From Aureispira sp. CCB-E (GTDB taxonomy: Bacteria > Bacteroidota > Bacteroidia > Chitinophagales > Saprospiraceae), in the NCBI RefSeq assembly GCF_031326345.1, contig NZ_CP133671.1, positions 1,488,001 to 1,552,000 of the forward strand: DNA of 64,000 bases, given 5' to 3'. Shown here piece by piece: positions 39,948 to 48,900 of this stretch. Each line of letters starts with the position of its first letter. Positions within the stretch are counted from its first letter, which is position 1. Made by a program: the position numbers and the translations under genes. The notes under the pieces are model-generated. The model saw only the letters and a program-made list of their open reading frames with translations, made no database searches and was not told the origin of the DNA.

Positions 39948-41243
39948 ATGGAAAATTCAAATAATTCAAACTGCTGCACACCTTCTACCAAAGCCAATTC
40001 AGAAGAAACTTGTTGCCCTCCAACAACTCAGAACCAACCTCAATCACTCGGCAATAATTTTGCTAAAAGCAATCCCAATTATCTAAAATCTATGTTTGGT
40101 AGAACGGACTTGATGCCTTTGTGGATTGCAGATATGGATTTCAAAGTAGCTGAACCGATCACGCAAGAATTGCAACGTTTGGTTAATAGAGGCAACTTTG
40201 CTTATGAATTCAACACGACCAAAGTGTTTGATGCTTTGGTGAATTGGAATGTGAAACGCCACAATTTAAAATTAGAAAGTCAGTCATTTATAGAGGTTAC
40301 CAGTGTCTTGACAGGAATAAGTCTACTGATTAGAGAGTTGTCTAAAGAGGGAGAAGGGGTATTGGTGCAAACTCCTGTTTATCATCAATTTTTCAAAGTT
40401 ATTCGATCAGCCAATCGAACGGTAGTAGAAAATCCATTACAGTTACGAAATGGTCATTACGAGATGGATTTTGAGGACTTAGAGCAAAAACTAAAAAGAT
40501 TAGATGTAAAAATCATACTACTTTGTAATCCACATAATCCTGTTGGTCGTGCTTGGAAAAAAAGAGAGTTGCAACAATTGGTTACCTTAGCCAATAAATA
40601 CAAGGTAAGAATCATCAGTGATGAAATTCACTCTGATATTATCTATTCCTATTCCAGTTTTAACAGCATAGCTTCCTTTGCTGATAATTCGCAACACATT
40701 GCAGTAATAGGAGCTCCCTCTAAAACGTTCGGAATGCAAAGTATCTCTAATGGCTACCTCTATGTGCCAGATATGGCCACATACAAGCAAGTAAAAAACA
40801 CCATCGGCTCTTTGTATCTTGATCATGGAAATGCTCTATCTTCTTATGCTACTTTGGCAGCTTATACCAAAGGTGAAGAATGGTTAGAGAAAACAATTTC
40901 GTACATAGAAGAAACAGTGAATTGGGTAGAAGGATATTTGAGAAATGAACTTTCAGAAGTAAAGCTCATACGTCCAGATGGCACTTACCAAATATGGTTG
41001 GATTTTAGTGCCTTGAATTTAGCACCAGATGAGTTGAATCAATTGATGATTCATTCTGCAAAATTAGCATTAACCCCAGGGACTTGGTTTGGTAGCAATG
41101 GAAGTCAATTTATGCGAATGAATATAGCTTCACCATTAGCGAAAATTCAAAGAGCATTTTATCAAATAAAAAAAGCGATTAAAGATGGAATAGGAAGTAC
41201 TACAAATACCAATATTAAATCTCCTAATTGCTGTGGTTGTTAA
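39948..41243 (+). CDS. PatB/MalY-type C-S lyase or aminotransferase with Cys tags
   Basis: The core (about residues 32-415) is a PLP fold-type I enzyme of the PatB/MalY group: LPLWIADMDF-type opening, LLCNPHNPVGRAW, SDEIHSDI and the PLP lysine K259 in GAPSKTFG. Such enzymes split cystathionine or cysteine conjugates, releasing a thiol, pyruvate and ammonia. Unusually, the N terminus is MENSNNSNCC...CCPP (C9, C10, C22, C23) and the C terminus is NCCGC. No canonical member I know carries such tags. They would bind soft metals or As(III). It follows arsM on the same strand. Confidence 0.82.
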   Translation: MENSNNSNCCTPSTKANSEETCCPPTTQNQPQSLGNNFAKSNPNYLKSMFGRTDLMPLWIADMDFKVAEPITQELQRLVNRGNFAYEFNTTKVFDALVNWNVKRHNLKLESQSFIEVTSVLTGISLLIRELSKEGEGVLVQTPVYHQFFKVIRSANRTVVENPLQLRNGHYEMDFEDLEQKLKRLDVKIILLCNPHNPVGRAWKKRELQQLVTLANKYKVRIISDEIHSDIIYSYSSFNSIASFADNSQHIAVIGAPSKTFGMQSISNGYLYVPDMATYKQVKNTIGSLYLDHGNALSSYATLAAYTKGEEWLEKTISYIEETVNWVEGYLRNELSEVKLIRPDGTYQIWLDFSALNLAPDELNQLMIHSAKLALTPGTWFGSNGSQFMRMNIASPLAKIQRAFYQIKKAIKDGIGSTTNTNIKSPNCCGC

Positions 41244-41266
41244 CAATAGCATCTAAACTCTCCTTT

Positions 41267-41296
41267 TTGCATCTTTTTATTTAAATCCCGTCTATA
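41267..41296 (+). promoter_or_regulatory. Putative SigZ-type promoter 3 (before the thioredoxin-fold gene)
   Basis: TTGCATC (41267-41273) and CGTCTATA (41289-41296) are 15 bases apart. The only change from the other two is G to A in the first box. It lies about 170 bases before the Cys-rich thioredoxin-fold gene. Confidence 0.72.
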
Positions 41297-41327
41297 AGGG
41301 AACTGTAAAAACATTATACCTTAACAC

Positions 41328-41454
41328 TAGTTCGTCGAAATCATGCAGCTAAGTCTGAACTATTACGTAGTAGCACCAAAGATAGCTAGGTGATAGCTGA
41401 GTAGGCTTGCACTAGTAGTAGAAAAGAGCTGTTCATGGAGTAATCAACGAACTA
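41328..41454 (+). repeat. Long inverted repeat in the leader of the thioredoxin-fold gene
   Basis: TAGTTCGTCGA (41328-41338) and TCAACGAACTA (41444-41454) are inverse with one mismatch and enclose about 105 bases. The whole structure lies between the putative promoter and the start codon, so it would be part of a structured mRNA leader. Confidence 0.5.
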
Positions 41455-41469
41455 CTAATCTTAAATAAT

Positions 41470-42072
41470 ATGGAAAATTCAAATTGTTGTTCACCCAATC
41501 AAAATAATACTACCAATTGTTGCCCTTCTACGGAAACTAAAAAAGTGAGGGTAAAAAAAAGCATTGGTTTCTTTGTTTTAGGTTTGGCTTTTGTTTTTGC
41601 AATTTCGTCCGCATTTAGAACTGCTACGAGTGCTAATGATATGGGAGCTATGCCACCATCAATCGAAGATTTTGAATGGATGAAAACAGATAAAGAAGTT
41701 GCTTATGTTTTCATAAAAGGGGATGAAAAAGAAGCAAACGAAGCGTTGTCTTCCAAAGTTTTGGCTATTGTAGAAGATCTGAATGAAACAGATGGCTCAG
41801 CAGAATATTTTGAGTTATTTCCTTCCCTTAAGTATTACAATAGTTTTATAGCAACGATAGGTGTAGAAACAACTCCTTCAATTGTTGTACTTGGTAGACT
41901 AGGAACGCTTTCTATTGTAAATAGTGAATCTGCAAGTTCCATGAAGTTGTATAAAGCTTATATGGCGGCAATAACCCCTCCAGCATCTTGTGCTTCCTCT
42001 AAAAACTGTAAACCATCATCATCTTGTACACCTGCACAAAAAGCAAAGTGTGCTACAAAAAATAACAATTAG
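41470..42072 (+). CDS. Membrane-anchored thioredoxin-fold protein with N- and C-terminal Cys tags
   Basis: The 200-residue protein begins MENSNCCSPNQNNTTNCCPS, the same type of tag as the neighbouring lyase (C6, C7, C17, C18). One membrane segment follows (about 31-50), then a thioredoxin-like domain without CxxC but with a cis-Pro-like TTPSIVVLG. The tail carries four cysteines (C174, C180, C186, C194). One tag therefore faces the cytoplasm and the tail the periplasm if the helix is a simple anchor. The CcdA-like gene follows within two bases. I recognise no named family. Confidence 0.72.
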   Translation: MENSNCCSPNQNNTTNCCPSTETKKVRVKKSIGFFVLGLAFVFAISSAFRTATSANDMGAMPPSIEDFEWMKTDKEVAYVFIKGDEKEANEALSSKVLAIVEDLNETDGSAEYFELFPSLKYYNSFIATIGVETTPSIVVLGRLGTLSIVNSESASSMKLYKAYMAAITPPASCASSKNCKPSSSCTPAQKAKCATKNNN

Positions 42073-42073
42073 G

Positions 42074-42790
42074 ATGTTAGAAAGTATTCAACAATGGTCA
42101 GGTGGGATTATTGAAAGTCAACTGAATTCACCACTTTTTTTTGTTGCCGTCTTTTTCTTAGGGCTTATTGCTGCGGTCGGCTCATGCTGTAACATTGGAG
42201 TAGTTGCAGCAGTAACAGGCTACGCAGGTACAGGTGCTCAAAGGATGGATAATAAATCTCATTTCAAAACAGGAGTATCCTTTTTTTTGGGTAATGTTAT
42301 CTCTTTATCTTTGCTTGGAGCATTAACAGGCTTTGTGAGTCAGTCGTTAGGTGCTACGGTGGGGGAGTACTGGAAGATAATTGCAGGTTTATTAGTCGTT
42401 TGTTTTGGGCTAATAAGCCTCGATATGTTTCCTTTAAAACTAAAGTTAGGGGATTCGTTAAGCACAAAGCTTAATGCATTAGCTAATAAAGGATTTCTTT
42501 TTGGTTTAGCCTTGGGAGGTTTCGCTACTGCTTGTTCTGCTAGTTGTAGCCCTATTTTTCCTATCATTTTAGGAACATCTTTTTTGCAAGGAAGTATTGT
42601 ATGGAGTTGGTTGACGCTCTTCGTATTTGCCATTGGGTATAGCCTCCCTTTGGGGGGCATATTAGTTGGTGTTGGATTTGGGTTTGATAAATTTTTAGAA
42701 AAATTAATGATTAATAAAACGATATTCAACAGCATTTTTGGAGTGCTAATGGTTGTTGTTGGATTTGGATTATTATTGGGTTTTGTTTAG
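42074..42790 (+). CDS. CcdA/DsbD-like membrane thiol transporter
   Basis: The start chosen is the ATG two bases after the preceding stop; a longer in-frame reading would overlap that gene. The 238-residue protein has about six membrane segments. Conserved cysteines lie in AAVGSCCNIGVV and TACSASCSPIF, the paired pattern of CcdA/DsbD central domains that carry reducing equivalents across the membrane. It is translationally coupled to the Cys-tagged thioredoxin-fold protein, which may be its partner. The family also contains exporters, so export of a thiol-metalloid conjugate is an alternative. Confidence 0.8.
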   Translation: MLESIQQWSGGIIESQLNSPLFFVAVFFLGLIAAVGSCCNIGVVAAVTGYAGTGAQRMDNKSHFKTGVSFFLGNVISLSLLGALTGFVSQSLGATVGEYWKIIAGLLVVCFGLISLDMFPLKLKLGDSLSTKLNALANKGFLFGLALGGFATACSASCSPIFPIILGTSFLQGSIVWSWLTLFVFAIGYSLPLGGILVGVGFGFDKFLEKLMINKTIFNSIFGVLMVVVGFGLLLGFV

Positions 42791-42858
42791 TTTTTTTCAA
42801 GGAGTCTGCTGAAAAAAAGTTTATTTTTAACTTCATTTTAACGGACATTATAAACATT

Positions 42859-43027
42859 ATTAGACATGATCATGAATAGAGTTATATAGTTGAAAAATCA
42901 ATGTTTTTTTGAAGGACAAAGAAAAGTGTAAACTCATAGCTGTACGCTATGAAGTAGAGCATTTGACGAAGTCAATCAGAAAAGATGTTTTTGTAGGCAT
43001 ACCATTTCATTCGTGATCATGTCTATT
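42859..43027. repeat. 169-bp element with terminal inverted repeats
   Basis: ATTAGACATGATCATGAAT (42859-42877) and ATTCGTGATCATGTCTATT (43009-43027) are inverse at 17 of 19 positions. Inside are the hairpins CATAGC/GCTATG and TTGAC/GTCAA. There is no ORF; size and arrangement resemble the MITE-like element at 20511-20675. Confidence 0.5.
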
Positions 43028-43047
43028 AACTATAGTTTTTTTATTGG

Positions 43048-44088
43048 TTATTTTGTGAATTTTTCAAATGTTATTCCATTGAATTTATATACTCCGTTTT
43101 GGTGAGAGCCAAGCCAAAGATCACCTTTGTTGTCTTTGTATATTTTGAATAAAGCAATCTGTTTCGATTTGTCTTGAATGGCATAATGTGTAACTTTTGT
43201 TCCATCATATTTCCATACACCATCAAGATAGGTCACAAACCACAAATTATTGTTGTTATCTTTTACGGTTGATAGATACTCGTCTAAATTGCTGTCTTTC
43301 TTCCCATCTAAACCACCTATACTTTGATACCTTGTGTAAAATTGATTGCTTTTTAATGTTGTACTATCATAAATACCATATCGATATTCAGTGTTAAACC
43401 AAAAGTCACCATTTTTGTCTTCTGCAATGGACCGTACTCCGTTTGCACCTTCATTGCGAAATTCTGTTATGTCTTCTTCTGTAATCCATTCAAACGATTT
43501 TCCATTGTATCGGCATACACCGACAGGATTGGTACCAAACCAAATATTTCCTTTCCTGTCTTTATAAATACTGTAGATTTCAAAAGGATTGGGTAGATTA
43601 GGTGGTTTGGGCAATTCCAGTTCGTATAAGGCACTTCCGTCATATCGATATACCTTCTCATTTCGATAAGCGTGTTTAAACCATATATCTGTGGGTTGAA
43701 GTTGCCAGTCGTTACTAGGTATTGGTGATAATGTCGTAAAATTATTTCCATCAAATTTAACTACCGTAGAAGTTGGGTGGCAACTAGTGAAGTATATGTT
43801 ACCAAATTCATCTTCTTTTATTTCATCAATTCTATTGTTTGGCAAACCGTGCTTTGTTGTGTAATTGGTCAATTCTTTTCCATCATATTTATAAACTCCT
43901 GTTTCCCAACTTCCAAACCAATAAACATTCTTACTGTCTTGATAAATGACCATTATATTGTTACCAAGTTTAGATACTGATTCCCCATTGATAAACTTGT
44001 CAGTGATTTTTTTCTTATTTGAAGTTTGCCCGTTGCATGATGTCAGCGCAATTTGAGTGATTAGAAATAAAAGTATGTATAATCTCAT
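43048..44088 (-). CDS. Reg_prop beta-propeller lipoprotein
   Basis: The 346-residue protein has a lipoprotein signal (LITQIALTSCNG) and repeated propeller blades typical of 'two-component regulator propeller' domains: VYWFGSWETGVYKYDG, GNIWFGTNPVGVCRYNG, LWFVTYLDGVWKYDGT and LWLGSHQNGVYKFNGI. There is no kinase domain, so it is a free-standing periplasm- or surface-exposed propeller of unknown ligand. It lies just left of the proposed genomic island. Confidence 0.82.
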   Translation of the reverse strand: MRLYILLFLITQIALTSCNGQTSNKKKITDKFINGESVSKLGNNIMVIYQDSKNVYWFGSWETGVYKYDGKELTNYTTKHGLPNNRIDEIKEDEFGNIYFTSCHPTSTVVKFDGNNFTTLSPIPSNDWQLQPTDIWFKHAYRNEKVYRYDGSALYELELPKPPNLPNPFEIYSIYKDRKGNIWFGTNPVGVCRYNGKSFEWITEEDITEFRNEGANGVRSIAEDKNGDFWFNTEYRYGIYDSTTLKSNQFYTRYQSIGGLDGKKDSNLDEYLSTVKDNNNNLWFVTYLDGVWKYDGTKVTHYAIQDKSKQIALFKIYKDNKGDLWLGSHQNGVYKFNGITFEKFTK

Positions 44089-44460
44089 TTTTATTTGTTT
44101 GATAGTTAGAATGTGTCTTTGTTATAGTTAACGGCAACTTGTGTGCAAAACCATACCTCTATAAATATACGATGGTTCAAAAAAAACGAGACACAAAATT
44201 AACGTAAAAATCGTAAATTTGTGTTACTATAATCCAACAAAAATCGGCTACAACAAAGTCATAGCTGCAAGAAACGTCATAAAACACCATCCTAATTAGT
44301 AGCTCTAAGGAACTTAATCGGTGTATTTTTAGTGCTTGATTGTTAGTTTTTCGTGTGTTTCTTTAATTTTGAGGTACAAAAATAGGGCAAAAGATTTAGT
44401 TGGTTTTTCTTAGTGTATGTAGTAATAACACTATATTCCCAATTTTAAAATAGACACTCT
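44089..44460. other. Spacer holding the left island repeat
   Basis: No gene is supportable. It contains an AACCAT/ATGGTT inverted repeat near 44140-44175, the 72-bp repeat described next, and immediately after it a diverged copy (about 44309-44348) of the second repeat seen at 45719 and 49217. Confidence 0.5.
44234..44305 (+). repeat. 72-bp direct repeat, left copy (possible attachment site)
   Basis: It matches 61612-61683 at 70 of 72 positions in the same orientation. It contains a CGGCTA/TAGCTG hairpin and ends in TAGCTC, which at the right copy is the complement of the tRNA 3' end. The pair could be attachment sites of an integrated island. Confidence 0.7.
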
Positions 44461-45660
44461 ATGTTAAGATTTTTGTTGATTATTACAATAAGTTGTTACA
44501 CTCTAATAATTCAAGGACAAAGCAAGGCAATAGAATTCTTAGAAGCCAGAAACGCACAAATAAAAACAATAACAACAGGAACATATCATATTACTACAAA
44601 GATGAAGTTTCTCTTTGATGTAGATACTTCAGAATTTCATGGAAGGTGCTTTTTTGAACACCAAAATTTAAAAGATACGACCTTTTACAAGGTACATACC
44701 TATAAGCATCATTTGAATCTTTCTCAATTATATTTAGGACAAACGAATCAGTATTATCATGTTGACCATGATAGAAAAATAGTAGAAGGTTGGTTCAATA
44801 CTTCCTTAAATAGGCTAATGGCAGATCGCTCTGTTTTTAATCCACTAGTTTTTAGAGACTATATGAAAAGCAAAATATCGGAATCCGATTCGATATGGTT
44901 AGAGGTTGATACTTTACTTGATGCCGATGTACTTTGTTTTTTCGACCAAGCATCTCCAAGTGTTAGCGAGGTTAGAGTAGAGAATGATTTGACGAAAATC
45001 TACTTTAATAAGCATGGTTTACCTTTTAGAATGACCACTTATCTTGAACTTGCAGATTATGGTGTTTACGAATATAAAGATCAAGAAATTCATTTTTTGA
45101 CTACGAACATTCCTCCATTATCCAATATGCACGAAATCTACGGAGAACGAGGTTATACTTATGTAGATGGAATAGAAGCGGATCAAGAGCATGAGGCTAA
45201 TCGAGATTCTACTCAAATTAAACTCGGAACGACCTCTCCTAATTGGCAAGCTCAAACGTATGCAGGAGAAAATTTAGATTTGAGCCAAATAGAAGGCAAA
45301 CTTATTTTGTTAGATTTTTGGTACAAAGGCTGTTTTCCTTGCATCCAGTCAATGCCCTTACTCAATCAATTGCATCAAAAATATGCGGATAAAGGTTTAA
45401 CAATTATAGGAATAAATCCCTATCAATCAAAAGCTGAAGAAATACTTCCGTTTCTAAAAAAGAAGTCTATTGAGCATCCCAACCTTTATAGCGCATCTAT
45501 TCCTAGTTTGTATGGTGTATTTGCGTATCCTACCTATATCTTTCTAGATGAAAATAAGAAGGTTGTAAAAGTACAAAGAGGCTACGGAAAAAGAGAAACG
45601 GATGCTGACTTTGAGGCTTGGATTGATGCTTATTTAAGTGTGAATAATATTGATAAATAA
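44461..45660 (+). CDS. TlpA/ResA-like thioredoxin-family protein
   Basis: The 399-residue protein has an N-terminal signal (LLIITISCYTLIIQG), an approximately 230-residue outer domain of the kind seen in Bacteroidota, and a C-terminal thioredoxin domain (about 265-395). The active site is WYKGCFPCIQSMP (CxxC with Phe-Pro) and the cis-Pro is in VFAYPTYIFLD. These proteins reduce or oxidise disulfides outside the cytoplasm. It is the first gene inside the proposed island. The substrate is unknown. Confidence 0.85.
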   Translation: MLRFLLIITISCYTLIIQGQSKAIEFLEARNAQIKTITTGTYHITTKMKFLFDVDTSEFHGRCFFEHQNLKDTTFYKVHTYKHHLNLSQLYLGQTNQYYHVDHDRKIVEGWFNTSLNRLMADRSVFNPLVFRDYMKSKISESDSIWLEVDTLLDADVLCFFDQASPSVSEVRVENDLTKIYFNKHGLPFRMTTYLELADYGVYEYKDQEIHFLTTNIPPLSNMHEIYGERGYTYVDGIEADQEHEANRDSTQIKLGTTSPNWQAQTYAGENLDLSQIEGKLILLDFWYKGCFPCIQSMPLLNQLHQKYADKGLTIIGINPYQSKAEEILPFLKKKSIEHPNLYSASIPSLYGVFAYPTYIFLDENKKVVKVQRGYGKRETDADFEAWIDAYLSVNNIDK

Positions 45661-45669
45661 GATACAAAT

Positions 45670-45771
45670 AAAGCGGCTAGAACAAGGTTGTAGCTGCGAG
45701 AAGCGTTATGAAACACAGAACTTAGTTCGTGCATTATTCGTACTTGCTAATTGGTTCTTATGAAGCTTTTT
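45670..45771 (+). repeat. Diverged composite repeat copy
   Basis: 45670-45716 matches the 72-bp repeat at about 38 of 47 positions and keeps its hairpin through G-U pairs. 45719-45771 then matches 49217-49269 at 52 of 53 positions. The spacer 45661-45977 holds no gene. Confidence 0.65.
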
Positions 45772-45977
45772 TATGAATGGAAAAATAAAGATAACTTTTA
45801 CTAGTTACTTTGGGTTCATAAATACTTCTTCGACCATGAGTTTCTTCTCCATTAATTTCCTCTAATTCACTATAATTTTAGATAGTATATCCTTATTTTT
45901 GAAATCCTTATAGTGGTAAAAGATCTTATTCCATTGAACTTGATATTAAACTGATAATTGAAAACTGAAACCTTAAT

Positions 45978-48900
45978 ATGAAAAAGCAGATGATTAAAAA
46001 AATAAAAAACTGGATAAAAACATGTTTCCTCTTGTTAGTAGGAGGTGGGACTATGAATGGGCAAGTAGCTCTTAAATGGGTGCATCAAACAGGATCAGCG
46101 GGAGTTGACCAAGGGTGTTCAGTGGCAATTGATGATGTAGGGAATATCTACACTACAGGAAAGTTTGATGGAACAGTAGATTTTGATCCTAAAGACGGGG
46201 TTACTAATCTGATAGCTCCAAATGGTTATGGTATTTTTGTTCAAAAATTAGATGCAGAGAGGAATTTACTTTGGGCGAAGAGCATGGGGGGGACAAATAG
46301 TTTTAATGGAGGGGTAGGACTCGCAATAGCTGTGGATAACTGGGGAAATGTCTATACAGTAGGTTATTTTTCAGATACCGTAGACTTTGATCCGAATGGA
46401 GGTGTTCATAATTTAATATCTACAGGTAATTGGGATATTTTTGTTCAGAAATTAGATAGTAATGGTAATTTTTTATGGGCAAAAAGTATGGGAGGAGCAG
46501 ATACAGATGAAGCAATTTCTATGGTATTAGATGATTTGGGAAATGTTTACATAACGGGACATTTTCATGGGACCGTAGATTTTGATCCCAATGGAGGTGT
46601 TTATAATTTAACAGGAAGTAACCCTGCTTTTGTTCAAAAATTAGATAGTAATGGTAATTTTTTATGGGTAAAAAGTATGGGGAGTTTTCTTGGCACAAAC
46701 GAAGGTAAATCTATTACTTTGGATGATTTAGGAAATGTTTACATAACGGGACATTTTCAGGGAACCGTAGATTTTGATCCCAATGGAGGTGTTTATAATT
46801 TAAGTTCTGTAGGAAGCACAGATATTTTTATACAAAAATTAGATAATGCAGGTAACTTTTTATGGGCAAGGAGTATGGGGGGAAATACGACAGATTATGG
46901 ATATTCTATAGCTGTAGATAATATAGGGGGTGTTTATACTTCGGGATTATTTAGGGAGACCGTAGATTTTGATCCTGGTGTTGGTATTTATAATTTAATA
47001 TCTACAGGTGATTGGGATGTTTTTGTTCAGAAATTAGATAGTAATGGTAATTTTTTATGGGCAAAAAATATGGGCGGACCTAAGAATGATGTAGGAACTT
47101 CTATTGCATTAGATGATTTAAATAATATTTATATAACGGGACAATTTCAGGATACTGCAGATTTTGACCCAGGGGTAGGGATTACTAATTTAATAGCTAC
47201 AGGAAATTATGATAGGTTTATACAAAAGCTAAATAGTGCAGGAAATTTTTTGTGGGCGAAAAGTATAGGAGCAAATCGTTTTTTTATGGAGACTTCTGTT
47301 GCATTAGATAATTCTAATAATATTTATCTGATAGGTGGGTTTAATGGAGCAGTAGATTTTGATCCTAACGAAGAGAGGAGCACTCTAACTGGAAACTGGA
47401 ATATGTACCTACAGAAACTTATACAAAAAGGAATAGTAGGAAGATTATATCATGATTATAACCAAGATTGTATCCAAGACATTAACGAAATTGGTTTACC
47501 CAATAGAGCACTTATTATTAATCCTGGAAATATAGTAGTTACTACAAATAATAATGGAATATGGTCAGTAGATTCCCTTCCTATTGGAAACTATACGATA
47601 TCAATTGACACATCTACAAATTGGTTGTCAACGTGTCCTTTAATACAAAATTTTACAATAACTAACCCTGATAGCATAATAGTGCATCCCTCTTTGGGAT
47701 TTATATCAACAGCTCCATGTTCGACTCCTAATGTTTCTATTTATGCTCCCTTTTTACGACCAGGTTTTTCTAATCAATTAATTTATATTCATGTATGTAA
47801 CGAGTCTACAGCGACAGGAGGTATTGATAGTGCTTACGTTATTGTTCAACTAGATAGTTTATTAACAATACAATCAGGTTCTCTTGCGTACACAGATTTA
47901 GGAGATAATAAATATAAAATAAATTTAGATACTCTTCAACCTGGTAGGTGCGTAGATATTACATTAAATTGTCTTTTGAGTGCAAACGCTATTTTGAGCA
48001 AGACTTTATGTATGACTGCAAAGTTGTATCCTGTAGATACGTGTAGCTTAGATACTGCTTTTAGGCCTTCTCCACCAAGTATCACCCCCTGCTTAACTTC
48101 TTATGATGGTTCCCATTTAGTTATTCGCCCAACTTGTAATAATGATACTATAAGTTTTGTCATTACTAATATTAGTGATTTTGATATGACTTGTTATTCT
48201 CAGGTGAGATTATTTGTTGATGGGCAATATATATTGAGAGATTCTGTTTTTTTAGCTAGTGGAGATACTTCAATGTTTGTGTATTTAGGGGATGGTAAAA
48301 CTTGGCGTATGGAGGTTGATCAACATCCATTACATCCTGGAAATTCTCAGCCATCGGGAACAATTGAGTTATGTGGCAATAGCGCCAATTGGACTCCCAA
48401 TTTAGTTAATATTCTTCCTCTAGATGATGCAGATCCTGTTGTAGACATCTATTGTGGTTTGGTTACAGGAAGTTATGATCCTAATGATAAGACAGGCTTT
48501 CCTCTTGGGGTAGGTCCAACACATGATATATTACCAAATCAAAAAATAGAATACCTTATTCGTTTTCAAAATACAGGAACAGACACTGCTTTTACAGTAG
48601 TTATAAGAGATACCTTATCAACAGATTTTGATATTTTTTCTCTAAAATCAGGAGCATCAAGTCATAACTATAGTTTTAAAATGTATGGTCCTAGAGTATT
48701 AGAATGGACATTTAATAATATTATGTTGCCTGATAGTAATGTTAATGAGCCAGCTTCTAACGGTTTTGTCAAATTTGAAGTAGAGCAAATGCCTTCTTTA
48801 GCTAATGGAACAGTACTAGAAAACACAGCTGCAATTTATTTTGATTTTAATGCTCCGATTATTACAAATACGAGCATACATACAATAAATGAAAGTATTT

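Noticed and set aside
41990-42073. Upstream extension of the CcdA-like gene
   Set aside because: It would overlap the thioredoxin-fold gene by 83 bases; the ATG at 42074 directly after its stop gives a normal membrane protein.
41470-42790. ArsF/ArsG aromatic arsenical reductase and efflux pair
   Set aside because: The gene order is similar, but the cysteine motifs I remember for those families differ from those seen here, so I keep the neutral calls.
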